NCBI GenBank assembly: GCA_964035575.1
Contig: OZ037853.1
Span: forward strand, 776,501 to 840,500
Length of the DNA: 64,000 nucleotides
DNA from: Rhynchopus sp. YZ270_cl-10
Lineage: Eukaryota; Euglenozoa; Diplonemea; Diplonemida; Diplonemidae
Direction of reading: 5' to 3'
Shown here: positions 11,229 to 20,965 of the stretch, in pieces
Position numbering within the stretch: the stretch's first letter is position 1
Layout of the letters: each line of letters begins with the position of its first letter
Program-made: the position numbers and the translations under genes
The notes under the pieces: generated by a model
Database searches by the model: none
Told to the model about the DNA's origin: nothing
The model's input: the letters and a program-made list of their open reading frames with translations, nothing else

Positions 11229-12266
11229 GAGCCTCCATTTGTCAACTTTACTGTTTGAGAGAAAATATTATGATACTTGGGCTTCTTTTTCGACAATACT
11301 TTGGTAGCAAGTCTCCTTTAAGCATCCCATGAAGAAACACCGTGACTGCTATCTAGTGAGAGTAGTCTCTGATCAAAGAAAACGTATTTCGAAACTCTCT
11401 TCGTAGCAAGCCCTCTGTAAGGGTGGGGAGTCTCACCTTTTCTGTGTTTTAGTTTCCATACTTCGCTTCTGTGTGTGAGATATTGGTTGCGGCACTTCTT
11501 GTGTGGTGTGTGAAGATTTGTTTTGGATACGAACTTCAGGGTGGGAATACTTTTGCTCTGGTGTCGAGTTGTTCGTCTTTGCCCCTTCAGGCTGCACTGT
11601 GAAAGTGAAGAGGCCCCATCTTCAGACTACCCCCAGATTCAGCCAAAACCGACACTTTTTGGGCATACCCTCCCTTTCCTTGTCCCTTCCTGTCAAAGCG
11701 CTGAGCCACAATTCTGAAGTGAAGACTGCTTTGTACAGGCGTGTGTTCTTTTCTCTCTCTCGTGGGCGGGGCGACTTTGCACGTTCGCCTTCGCCTTCTA
11801 TTTTGAAGTGCCTGTTGTACGGGAGTCACAGCCATCTTACAAACTTTTCTGTTTTCGTTAATTCTTCATGTGAGCCATAGAAAAAGTGTGTACTGCATCC
11901 CACCTCCCCGTTCCCCTCGACTTCTTTTACTCACCTTCGTGGATGGAATTTTTATTATTGTTCACTTGGTGACTTTCCTCGCTTCTTCGTGCTGTGGTAG
12001 CTCCACGAGGAAAGCCAGATATCCGTGATATCTGTGGTGCCGTTTCTCTCCTTTTGGGAGTGGCTTGCCATTACGGAGACACCTGACCATTGTCCCACTA
12101 CGGCCTTTCCACTGTGTGGGGAAGCTGTCCCAGCAGTTACATGTGGGTCCCTCTGTTGTCTTGGTGGCAGCAGGTTTGCCTTCTTCTTGTTCCTTCCCCC
12201 ACACACCTTCTCCACCTCATCACACCAATGCAACAGGGAAAAGGCTTTGGTATAACAACAGCAACA
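11229..12266 (+). repeat. ~1-kb spacer block between LRR copies 1 and 2 (duplicated at 39.8-40.8 kb)
   Basis: Nearly identical to 39,782-40,811 between copies 9 and 10. Its downstream two thirds recur before copies 7 (32.2-32.87 kb), 8 (33.69-34.3 kb), 11 (41.62-42.24 kb) and 12 (43.86-44.17 kb). It ends in a pyrimidine-rich stretch and CAACAGG about 45 bp before the start codon. Short open frames within it are not conserved as proteins between the blocks, so I do not call genes here. Confidence 0.85.
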
Positions 12267-13022
12267 ATGGATTTGACAATCAAGGGGTGGAACGGAGTGA
12301 AGGATACGGTGGAGCTGGGTGAGGATGACACACCTGCGGTGATGCGTCGGAAGGTGGCGTCTGCAGTGGGGTTGCCTGAAGACGGCTTTGTGATGAGTTT
12401 CGGTGGGGAGGCGATGGACGAAGGATACGACATGACGCAGCTGAGTGCTGGAGACACGATAGTCCTGTCGACGACGACGAAGATGGAGGCCAGAGCAGCA
12501 CTTCATGCGTTGGGTGAGACTGACATCACTGCTAAGAGGCTGGAGAGTGTGGAGGATCCTGAGGTGGCGTGTTTGCTTCTGCAGGCGGAGGTTGCGACGG
12601 TGATTCCTGAGTACTTCTTGATGGGCGCATCGTTGACGAGTCTTGATCTGAGTGCCGAGTCTGTTGTGACTCAAATTGGGCACAACTTTCTTGAGTCCTG
12701 CACTTCATTAACAAGCATTGACCTCTCTGGGTTGATCGATGTCACACACATTGGGAGCGGCTTCCTTTTTGGATGCATTTCTTTGCGGACACTGGACTTA
12801 TCACCACTCAGCAGTGTCACAGAGATTAACCCCTTCTGCTTTCTTGGTGAATGCAGTTCGTTGGAGAGCATCTACCTCACCGGCTGCAGCGATGTTGTGT
12901 CGAGCACAGTGAGGGAACGAAAGGAAGGAAAGCTGTGGCGTTTAGTGGTTGAATCCCGTCCGAAACGCAGCAGAGACGAACCACTTGAGGAATCCCGGAA
13001 GCGACTGAGACACGCAGAGTGA
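12267..13022 (+). CDS. UBL-LRR family copy 2
   Basis: 251 residues from the family start codon. The frame stays open upstream to 12,090, but that part is shared spacer DNA. Four repeats. Residues flanking the FL pair are EY/MG, HN/ES, SG/FG and FC/GE. The linker begins STTTKMEA rather than TKVKKYEA, showing two alternative segments at the UBL exit. The full basic tail is present. The long form of the 3' flank follows. Confidence 0.85.
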   Translation: MDLTIKGWNGVKDTVELGEDDTPAVMRRKVASAVGLPEDGFVMSFGGEAMDEGYDMTQLSAGDTIVLSTTTKMEARAALHALGETDITAKRLESVEDPEVACLLLQAEVATVIPEYFLMGASLTSLDLSAESVVTQIGHNFLESCTSLTSIDLSGLIDVTHIGSGFLFGCISLRTLDLSPLSSVTEINPFCFLGECSSLESIYLTGCSDVVSSTVRERKEGKLWRLVVESRPKRSRDEPLEESRKRLRHAE

Positions 13023-13330
13023 CGCCGCCAGCTGCGCACTGCGACCTCGAAGCTGCACGACGCACACCCTCACAGGCCACTCCTCCCGCAAAGCACTGCA
13101 GGCAACAGAGCTGGAAACGCTGCTGCAGCGGCTGCGGGCGGGCAGGGGTGTCTTATGCGACGGCGACAGGCGGCTGGCCAGGGTGTGCACAAAGGGCGGA
13201 ACGGTGTTTTGTGTTTCTTTGTGTTTCTGCCTCTCGCCCCCCTCTTTGCCTTGCTTGCATCAAATACCCAAAGACTCTCCCCACATCCCTTCCCCACTTT
13301 TTATTGTATTTCATCAGGAGCATGAGGCTG
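13023..13330 (+). repeat. Extended 3' flank shared by copies 2, 3, 4 and 5
   Basis: After the common tail comes a block ending in CTTTTTATTGTATTTCATCAGG, also at about 15,880-16,010 and 17,650-17,785; copy 5 keeps only its beginning. The boundary differs per copy, which shows recombination. Confidence 0.75.
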
Positions 13331-13515
13331 AGGGTAATCTTGTTACATTCTCTTTTTCTTTCGAAGTGAAAAAGGCTTCGTCCTACTGTGAGGACGAACG
13401 CCAGCCCACGAAGGTGAGCGCTTCACCTGAGATGTCCTTCCACCTGAACAGCTTTGGTACGCGTGGGTAGACCGAGCCTACGTTAACTGCGCCACTGGTG
13501 GTGTTGGCTTACTTA

Positions 13516-14331
13516 CAGTAAGACAACAAACATCGGTGGGGTAAAAACCCTCCTTAGAGTTTTGAAATCCCAAAATCCACCTTAGTTTTTACCCCTCCGG
13601 TGTTTTTACCCCACCGATGTTCCTACCCCACCGGTGTTTATACCAGTGGACATGATACTTTGGGGCAACATGGAAAATTTGGGGAAATGAGGTGAGATAT
13701 TGGGGAAAAGGGTGGGGCTTGCCATCAAAATTCTCATGCCCAGGGTAAAAACACCGGTGGGGTAAAAACATCGGAGGGGTAAAAACCCTCCTTAGAATTT
13801 TGAAATTCCAAAATCCACCTTAGTTTTTACCCCTCCGATGTTTTTACCCCACCGATGTTCCTACCCCACCGGTGTTTATACCAGTGGACATGATACTTTG
13901 GGGCAACATGGAAAATTTGGGGAAATGAGGTGAGATATTGGGGAAAAGGGTGGGGCTTGCCATCAAAATTCTCATGCCCAGGGTAAAAACACCGGTGGGG
14001 TAAAAACATCGGAGGGGTAAAAACCCTCCTTAGAATTTTGAAATTCCAAAATCCACCTTAGTTTTTACCCCTCCGATGTTTTTACCCCACCGGTGTTTTT
14101 ACCCTGGGCATGAGAATTTTGATGGCAAGCCCCACCCTTTTCCCCAATATCTCACCTCATTTCCCCAAATTTTCCATGTTGCCCCAAAGTATCATGTCCA
14201 CTGGTATAAACACCGGTGGGGTAGGAACATCGGTGGGGTAAAAACACCGGAGGGGTAAAAACTAAGGTGGATTTTGGGATTTCAAAACTCTAAGGAGGGT
14301 TTTTACCCCACCGATGTTTGTTGTCTTACTG
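13516..14331. mobile_element. Composite Tc1/mariner-type MITE (816 bp) with TA target duplication
   Basis: The ends are TA-CAGTAAGACAACAAAC and GTTTGTTGTCTTACTG-TA. The interior holds three ~238-bp units rich in GGTGGGGTAAAAACA. Two are in one orientation (around 13,560-14,035) and one is inverted (around 14,050-14,300), so much of the element can fold back. No transposase is encoded. A 103-bp relative with the same ends lies at 31,296-31,398. Confidence 0.85.
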
Positions 14332-14333
14332 TA

Positions 14334-14874
14334 AGTCAGTCACCTCCGTTCCTGCCAAGTGTTTCTCTGGTGAGGCGTTTGCACTTCCAACTTCTCCTTC
14401 TCTCCACAGCAACACTTCTGCCGTGGCACATCTGCCTCATACAAGACATGACGTGAGGGCGCCACCTGGACAGTGCAGACTGCTTGCGTGGAAGCTGCAC
14501 CCATCCAAGAGCGTCTCAGTGGTAAAGATGTGTACGTGCATCTTACCAAGCTTTCTTGATCTTGAGTGCTGACGGTGGATCCATCCCATCAGGGCTGCGT
14601 CTTGTCAGGCAGTGTGAACGGGTTGTGTTCACCCGTGCGGTGTTGTGCGTGAGGTTTGGGGACCGCTTCCTGGTACAGGGTGTGCAAAGGCACCTTGCCG
14701 TCTTGTATTTCCTGCCATCGTCTGGAGGGGTATGCAGGACTGTTCTGTGTTGTCCTCAGGGAGGTTAACTCACCCGCCACTCACCATGGAAAGTAGTTCT
14801 TTCCACACACCTTCTCCACATCAACATCACCGCAGTACAACAACAAGGGAAAACCTCAGAAACATAAAACAACA
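14334..14874 (+). repeat. 5' flank block of LRR copy 3
   Basis: Nearly identical to 9783-10,321 upstream of copy 1. It starts 3 bp after the composite MITE, so the MITE sits at the outer edge of the duplicated block. Confidence 0.85.
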
Positions 14875-15687
14875 ATGGATTTGACAATCAAGGGGTGGAA
14901 CGGAGTGAAGGATACGGTGGAGCTGGGTGAGGATGACACACCTGCGGTGATGCGTCGGAAGGTGGCGTCTGCAGTGGGGTTGCCTGAAGACGGCTTTGTG
15001 ATGAGTTTCGGTGGGGTGGCGATGGACGAAGGATACGACATGACGCAGCTGAGTGCTGGAGACACGATAGTCCTGTCGACGACGACGAAGATGGAGGCCA
15101 GAGCAGCACTTCATGCGTTGGGTGAGACTGACATCACTGCTGAGAGGCTGAAGACTGTGAGGGATCCTGAGGTTGCGAGTTTGCTTCTGCAGGCGGAGGT
15201 TGCGACGGTGATTCCTCGTGGCTTCTTTCAGGAGACATCGTTGACGAGTCTTGATCTGAGTGCTGAGTCTGTTGTGACTCGTATAGCGCACTGCTTTCTT
15301 TGGAAGTGCACTTCATTGACAAGCATCGACCTGTCTGGGTTGATCCATGTTACAGAAATTGAGACCGGCTTCCTTGCTGGATGCAGTTCTTTGCGTACAT
15401 TGGACTTAACACCACTCAGCAATGTTACACAACTTGGACACAGCTTTCTTTTTGGATGCAGTTCTTTGCGTACATTGGACTTGACACCGCTAAGCAGTGT
15501 TACGCAAATTGGTGGCAGCTTCCTTCATGGATGCAGTTCTTTCCCTACACTGGACTTAACACCACTCAGCAGTGTCACAGAGATTAGCTCCTTTTTCTTT
15601 CTTTATGGATGCACTTCGTTGGAGAGCATCAACCTCACCGGCTGCAGCGATGTTGTATCGAGCGCAGTGAGGAAACAAGAGCTGTGA
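14875..15687 (+). CDS. UBL-LRR family copy 3, C-terminally truncated by a nonsense codon
   Basis: 270 residues and six repeats. Residues flanking FL (FF in unit 1) are RG/QE, HC/WK, TG/AG, HS/FG, GS/HG and FF/YG. After KQEL the Trp codon found in copies 1, 7 and 8 is TGA, so the VVESRPKRSR...RKRLRHAE tail is not translated although its DNA is still present and open behind the stop. The protein may work without the nuclear signal, or this may be a young pseudogene; the rest of the frame is intact. Confidence 0.75.
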   Translation: MDLTIKGWNGVKDTVELGEDDTPAVMRRKVASAVGLPEDGFVMSFGGVAMDEGYDMTQLSAGDTIVLSTTTKMEARAALHALGETDITAERLKTVRDPEVASLLLQAEVATVIPRGFFQETSLTSLDLSAESVVTRIAHCFLWKCTSLTSIDLSGLIHVTEIETGFLAGCSSLRTLDLTPLSNVTQLGHSFLFGCSSLRTLDLTPLSSVTQIGGSFLHGCSSFPTLDLTPLSSVTEISSFFFLYGCTSLESINLTGCSDVVSSAVRKQEL

Positions 15688-16084
15688 CATTTAGTGCTTG
15701 AATGCCGTCCGAAACGCAGCAGAGACGAACCACTTGAGGAATCCCGCAAGCGACTGAGACACGCAGAGTGACGCCGCCAGCTGCGCACTGCGACCTCGAA
15801 GCTGCACGACGCACACCCTCACAGGCCACTCCTCCCGCAAAGCACTGCAGGCAACGGCTGGCCAGGGTGTGCACAAAGGGCGGAACCGTGTTTTGTGTTT
15901 CTTTGCGCCTCCGCCTCTCGCCCCCCTCCTTGCCTTGCTTGCATCAAATATCTAAAGGCTCTCCCCACATCCCTTCCCCACTTTTTATTGTATTTCATCA
16001 GGAGCATGATCTGATATGGGATTTCTCAAGCGAGGATTCGGTCTGAGACTTTGTCTGAGCCCCTCGCCTCTCTGTGTCGAGCTG

Positions 16085-16380
16085 AACCTTAGCATGCTAC
16101 ACTTCGCCAGCTCTGTGGCGATGTTGATGGGCACGGTATCGAAGCATTTCTTGAATTCCACGGCAATGCTGTGGAGAGGGGCATTCGTGAGGTGCATGTG
16201 TTCGAACTGCGCAACAAGATGCCAAGTCCTCCGTGCCGTGTGTGGGCCTGCATCCGTGCAGTCGTGCAGTCCACTGGAAGCAAGTTTGTGAAGCGATGTG
16301 AAGGCCGTTTGTGCTCTGACTGAGGATACACTCTGTGCAGTATCACGGTGGTGGTGATGGGGTGTTGCGACATGGGGTCG
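16085..16380 (-). mobile_element. Non-LTR (LINE-like) reverse-transcriptase remnant
   Basis: On the minus strand the conceptual peptide around 16,110-16,200 reads FEHMHLTNAPLHSIAVEFKK followed by CFDTVP. This resembles the LINE reverse-transcriptase block usually written as PLxxxFVDFKKAFDSV. Only ~300 bp remain, between the 3' flank of copy 3 and the 5' flank of copy 4. It is clearly a fragment. Confidence 0.5.
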
Positions 16381-16583
16381 CCATCACTGTGCGGCTAGGG
16401 AGCAGCGGTATCAACGCTTGCATTGTGTGTGTGTTCGTCGGTTAGCATACACTCGTGTGGGAGTCCCTCTGTTGTCTTGGTGGCAACAGGTTTGCCTTCT
16501 TCTTGTTCCTTTCCCCCACACACCTTCACCACCTCATCACACCAATGCAACAGGGAAAAGGCTTTGGTATAACAACGGCAACA

Positions 16584-17477
16584 ATGGATTTGACAATCAA
16601 GGGGTGGAACGGAGTGAAGGATACGGTGGAGCTGGGTGAGGATGACACACCTGCGGTGATGCGTCGGAAGGTGGCGTCTGCAGTGGGGTTGCCTGAAGAC
16701 GGCTTTGTGATGAGTTTCGGTGGGGTGGCGATGGACGAAGGATACGACATGACGCAGCTGAGTGCTGGAGACACGATAGTCCTGTCGACGACGAAGAAGA
16801 TGGAGGCCAGAGCAGCACTTCATTCGTTGGGTGAGACTGACATCACTGCTGAGAGGCTGGTCACTGTGAGGGATCCTGAGGTTGCGTGTTTGCTTCTGCA
16901 GGCGGAGGTTGCGACGGTGATTCCTCGTGACTTCTTGCGGGGAGCGTCGTTGACGAGTCTTGATCTGAGTGCTGAGTCTGTTGTGACTCGTATAGCGCAC
17001 TGCTTTCTTTTGAACTGCACTTCATTGACAAGCATCGACCTTTCTGGGTTGATCCATGTTACACAAATTGGGAACAGCTTCCTTTTTGGATGCAGTTCTT
17101 TGTGTTCACTGGACTTATCACCACTGCGTAATGTCACACAAATTAGGGAATGTTTCCTTCGTGGATGCAGTGCTTTGCGTACATTGGACTTAACACCGCT
17201 CAGCAGTGTTGCAAAAATTGGGTACAGCTTCCTCTTTGGATGCATTTCTTTGCGCACATTGGACTTAACACCACTCGGCAGTGTCACAGAGTTTAACGCC
17301 TTCTGCTTTCTTTCTGGATGCACTTCGTTGGAGAGCATCTACCTCACCGGCTGCAGCGATGTTGTGTCGAGGATAGTAAGGAACAAACTAGGGCATTTAG
17401 TAGTTGAATCCCGTCCGAAACGCAGCAGAGACGAACCACTTGAGGAATCCCGGAAGCGACTGAGACACGCAGAGTGA
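16584..17477 (+). CDS. UBL-LRR family copy 4
   Basis: 297 residues and six repeats, one of the longest copies. Residues flanking FL are RD/RG, HC/LN, NS/FG, EC/RG, YS/FG and FC/SG. The UBL exit segment is STTKKMEA. The segment before the basic tail is short (VRNKLGHLVVES), as in copy 10. The upstream ~150 bp (GTGTGGGAGTCCCTCTGTTG) are shared with copy 5 rather than with copies 7-12. Confidence 0.85.
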   Translation: MDLTIKGWNGVKDTVELGEDDTPAVMRRKVASAVGLPEDGFVMSFGGVAMDEGYDMTQLSAGDTIVLSTTKKMEARAALHSLGETDITAERLVTVRDPEVACLLLQAEVATVIPRDFLRGASLTSLDLSAESVVTRIAHCFLLNCTSLTSIDLSGLIHVTQIGNSFLFGCSSLCSLDLSPLRNVTQIRECFLRGCSALRTLDLTPLSSVAKIGYSFLFGCISLRTLDLTPLGSVTEFNAFCFLSGCTSLESIYLTGCSDVVSRIVRNKLGHLVVESRPKRSRDEPLEESRKRLRHAE

Positions 17478-18085
17478 CGCCGCCAGCTGCGCACTGCGAC
17501 CTCGAAGCTGCACGACGCACACCCTCACAGGCCACTCCTCCCGCAAAGCACTGCAGGCAACAGAGCTGGAAACGCTGCTGCAGCGGCTGCGGGCGGGCAG
17601 GGGTGTCTTATGCGACGGCGACAGGCGGCTGGCCAGGGTGTGCACAAAGGGCGGAACAGTGTTTTTGTGTTTCTTTGTGTTTCTGCCTCTCGCGCCCCTC
17701 TTTGCTTTGCTTGCATCAAATATCCAACGACTCTCCCCACATCCCTTCCCCACTTTTTATTGTACTTCATCAGGAGCATCTGATATGGGATTTCTCAAGC
17801 GAGGATTCAGTCTGAGGCTTTGTCTGAGCCCCTCGCCTCTCTGTGTCGAGCATCCATACAGCTGATCACGATGAGGACTAACGGGTCGCCATCACTGTGC
17901 AGCTAGGGAGCAGCGGTATCAACGCTTTGTATGTGTGTTCGTCAGTTAGCATACACTCGTGTGGGAGTCCCTCTGTTGTCTTGGTGGCAGCAGTTTGCCT
18001 TCTTCTTGTTCCCTTCCCCACACACCTTCACCACCTCATCACACCAATGCAACAGGGAAAAGGCTTTGGTGACACAGCAGTAAAT

Positions 18086-18844
18086 ATGGATTTGACTATC
18101 AAGGGGTTGAACGGAGTGAAGGATACGGTGGAGCTGGGTGAGAATGACACACCTGCGGTGATGCGTCGGAAGGTGGCGTCTGCAGTGGGGTTGCCTGACG
18201 ACGGCTTTGTGATGAGTTTCGGTGGGGTGGCGATGGACGAAGGATACGACATGACGCAGCTGAGTGCTGGAGACACAGTTGTGTTGACGAAGGTGATGAA
18301 GTACGAGGCCATAGTAGCACTTCATGCGTTGGGTGAGACTGACATCACTGCTGAGAGGCTGGAGACTGTGCAGGATCCTGAGGTGGCGTGTTTGCTTCTG
18401 CAGGCGGTGGTTGCGACGGTCATTCCTGATAACTTCTTGCAGAACGCATCGTTGACGAGTCTTGATCTGAGTGCTGAGTCTGTTGTGACTCAAATTGGGT
18501 CCTGCTTTCTTTTGAACTGCATTTCATTGAGAAGCATCAACCTCTCTGGGTTGATCGATGTTACACACATTGGGAACGGCTTCCTTGAAGGATGCTGTTC
18601 TTTGCCTACACTGGACTTATCACCGCTCAGCAGTGTCACAGAGATTACCCCCAACGGCTTTCTTGGCCAATGCACGAAGTTGAAGAGCATCTTCACCGGC
18701 TGCAGCGATGTTGTGTCGAGGACAGTGAGGGAAGAAAAGAAGTGGGAAAGGCTGATGTGTGGTTTAGTGGTTGAATCCCGTCCGAAACGCAGCAGAGACG
18801 AACCACTTGAGGAATCCCGGAAGCGACTGAGACACGCAGAGTGA
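18086..18844 (+). CDS. UBL-LRR family copy 5
   Basis: 252 residues and four repeats. Residues flanking FL are DN/QN, SC/LN, NG/EG and NG/GQ. It carries several framework changes not seen elsewhere (GENDTP, EAIVAL, QAVVATV), and the start context is GTAAATATGG instead of CAACAATGG. The last repeat lacks two residues (SIFTGCSD in place of SIYLTGCSD). The segment before the basic tail is longer (REEKKWERLMCG). It is the most diverged of the first cluster but open throughout. Confidence 0.83.
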   Translation: MDLTIKGLNGVKDTVELGENDTPAVMRRKVASAVGLPDDGFVMSFGGVAMDEGYDMTQLSAGDTVVLTKVMKYEAIVALHALGETDITAERLETVQDPEVACLLLQAVVATVIPDNFLQNASLTSLDLSAESVVTQIGSCFLLNCISLRSINLSGLIDVTHIGNGFLEGCCSLPTLDLSPLSSVTEITPNGFLGQCTKLKSIFTGCSDVVSRTVREEKKWERLMCGLVVESRPKRSRDEPLEESRKRLRHAE

Positions 18845-19049
18845 CGCCGCCAGCTGCGCACTGCGACCTCGAAGCTGCACGACGCACACCCTCACAGGCC
18901 ACTCCTCCCGCAAAGCACTGCAGGCAACAGAGCTGGAAACGCTGCTGCAGCGGCTGCGGGCGGGCAGGGGTGTCTTATGCGACGGCGACAGGCGGCTGGC
19001 CAGGGTGTGCACAAAGGGCGGAACGGTGTTTTTTGTGTTTCTTTGTGTT

Positions 19050-19800
19050 TCTGCCTCTTGCCCCATTGTTGTTTTGCTTACCGTCCCTCCCCGTTTAATT
19101 AATCCCCCCACAAATACCCAAAGACTCCCACTCCATCTGCCCCTTCTTTGCGCGAACGCCCTCTCCCTTGAGTAGAATGAAAGCAAAATGGCTAATCTTT
19201 TTAAAGATGTACACCACGAAAGACAGCATGGTTGGGGGTCCACCCACCCCCCCTTTGTACACCCGGTCATTGTACCAATGTACACGAAAGGGCTTTGTAT
19301 TTCAGGTCAGCCTTTTTTCCCTCCCTCCACCATACCCACAGTGAAAGCAACACAAAAAACAGCCCTCTCCCTCTCATTCATAAGTACGCAGGAAGTAGTG
19401 AGCGTAGCGAGCTACGTCTTGGGAGGTCTAGAGAACATAAATGAATGAGTGCTTATCCCCCCTTGATTTTCTTTAACCACTTTTGAGTAAAAGGTTGGAA
19501 GGGGAGGAGGTTGGGAAGGTTCACAAACAAAAAACGTCACCTATCTGCAGAATTTCTGTTTTTTTGGCTCCCTTCCCCACAAACACACCACCTCCCCCCG
19601 CACGCGAGATTAAATAAGAAAAAAGACCCGACTATTTTCCCCCCAAAACGTTACTTTTATGCCTTTAAGACACCACAACAACAACAGGGGAAAAAACACC
19701 ATTCTTCACACGTAACTCTATTCTCTAGGCCACCCTCCCCTCTCACTCTCACTCTCCTTCTCCCTAGGACCATCTTAAGGAGCTCTCTCTTCTCCCACCC
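19050..19800. other. Gene-free spacer with dispersed repeat and pyrimidine tracts
   Basis: A dispersed CACGAGAG-type repeat lies at 19,214-19,320. C/T-rich DNA then leads to two AGs, at 19,766-19,767 and 19,801-19,802, just before the zinc-ribbon gene; these are candidate trans-splice acceptors. Confidence 0.5.
19214..19320 (+). repeat. Dispersed short repeat (GCATGGTTGGGGGTCCACCC type)
   Basis: Consensus order: CATGGTTGGGGTCCACCC, GTACACCCGGTCATGTACCA, a CACGAGAGGGC-like box, then TTTGTATTTCAAGTCAACTT. Other copies lie at 20,750-20,835, 20,878-20,965, 49,330-49,415 (minus) and 54,050-54,160, with scraps at 5936-6000 and 6478-6530. It looks like a SINE or a small element; no pol III boxes were recognised. 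Confidence 0.65.
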
Positions 19801-19817
19801 AGGGGCGGTGGGGTGTT

Positions 19818-20636
19818 ATGGAGGCTGATGCAAGATTTAATGTTGATTCCTCGCACACCCAGTGGGCGTCTTCACTGCGTGGAAGTGGGGGGTTTGGGGG
19901 TATGGGTGGGCAGAGACGGCTGCGTACGGCTTCTGCGAAAGGTGTGGACAGTGAGGAACCTCATTTCTCCCGGAGGACCGTCGCTTCTTCCACGAAGAGC
20001 AGACAGAGGCGTATGGTTGCGAAAGCGACGCACGATGCTGATCTTCTCCCCTCTACCGCCGCCATCACGACAAAGGCGGAGCGTGCAAGGGCAGCTGCGC
20101 ACGCCGCAGCTGCCAAAGCATCTATCCTCCTCGCACCTACCGGACCACTACACACCTCGGCCCCTCCTACTAACCTGAACATGACCCATCCTCAGGTGGA
20201 TGTACCCATCCGTTCTGTCTCCCCTGAGGCAGTGCGGTTTTGCTGGAGGTGCGGGCAAGGGTGGGGGGCCGGGGCTGCATTTTGCGCAGGGTGTGGGGCC
20301 TATGTGCTGCAAGGGGCTGGGGGTCACCCAGGGGGAGGTGGAGGTGGAGGTGGCGGGGGTGGGTTCGTGCCGCAACACAACATAGCAACCGCATCGCCCG
20401 GGGTCTCGCCAAGGAGGAGTCCACAGAGCGTCCCTGGTGTGCAGCACAGCCCGTTGCCCATCGTGCGTCCCACTCCACCCTTGTTGGTAGAACATACACA
20501 GACGGAACGTGCCCGGTCCGGAAGTCCTGCTGTCCGGCACCTCCCCACAGCAGCACCGTACGCAGCGCAGGAACGTTCTACTCAAGAATATATGTTCCGT
20601 ATGATGCGGTGGAACCTGGTGAACAACAAGGTTTAG
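19818..20636 (+). CDS. Zinc-ribbon protein of unknown function
   Basis: 272 residues. A single treble-clef-like zinc ribbon (CWRCG...FCAGCGA) uses Cys142, Cys145, Cys156 and Cys159. The N-terminal third is basic and Ser/Arg-rich. An Ala-rich helix (AERARAAAHAAAAKASIL) and a Gly11 tract flank the ribbon. The C-terminal part is Pro/Ser-rich with SPRRSP-type sites and ends YMFRMMRWNLVNNKV. Most of the chain is likely disordered. The ribbon may bind RNA, DNA or ubiquitin; the sequence does not decide. The start is the first ATG after a strong pyrimidine tract and CCCACCCAG. Confidence 0.65.
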   Translation: MEADARFNVDSSHTQWASSLRGSGGFGGMGGQRRLRTASAKGVDSEEPHFSRRTVASSTKSRQRRMVAKATHDADLLPSTAAITTKAERARAAAHAAAAKASILLAPTGPLHTSAPPTNLNMTHPQVDVPIRSVSPEAVRFCWRCGQGWGAGAAFCAGCGAYVLQGAGGHPGGGGGGGGGGGFVPQHNIATASPGVSPRRSPQSVPGVQHSPLPIVRPTPPLLVEHTQTERARSGSPAVRHLPTAAPYAAQERSTQEYMFRMMRWNLVNNKV

Positions 20637-20749
20637 TTGAATGGGCGGGGAGGGGGAAGGGGGAGGGGGGGCGCAGTGTCAACTGTGCCTCGATGACGTT
20701 TCTTATGAAAAATGGGTAAAGTGTTGATGGTGGAAGGTGCATGGTGTGT

Positions 20750-20835
20750 GGGGGTGTGTCCCGGTACACCCGGTAATGTACACAAGGGTGCACTGTTCAC
20801 GAGAGAGAGGCTGTTGTATTTCAAGTCAACTCTTG
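20750..20835 (+). repeat. Dispersed CACGAGAG-type repeat
   Basis: Contains GTACACCCGGTAATGTACAC, TGCACTGTTCACGAGAG and TGTATTTCAAGTCAACT in the family order. Confidence 0.65.
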
Positions 20836-20877
20836 CAACTCTTACAGTCGTTACAACCACGAAATAAGGAAGAGAAG

Positions 20878-20965
20878 GACTGCATGGTTGGGTGTCCACC
20901 CCCAGTACCGGTCTTTCTACCAAGGTACACTGTCCACGAGAGAACGTTATATTTTCAAGTCAGCT
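20878..20965 (+). repeat. Dispersed CACGAGAG-type repeat
   Basis: A second copy 45 bp after the previous one: GACTGCATGGTTGGGTGTCC, GGTACACTGTCCACGAGAG and TTTTCAAGTCAGC. Confidence 0.65.

Noticed and set aside
11503-11880. 125-codon frame in the LRR spacer block
   Set aside because: The duplicated spacers at 32.2, 33.7, 40.1 and 41.7 kb do not keep the frame open over the same length.
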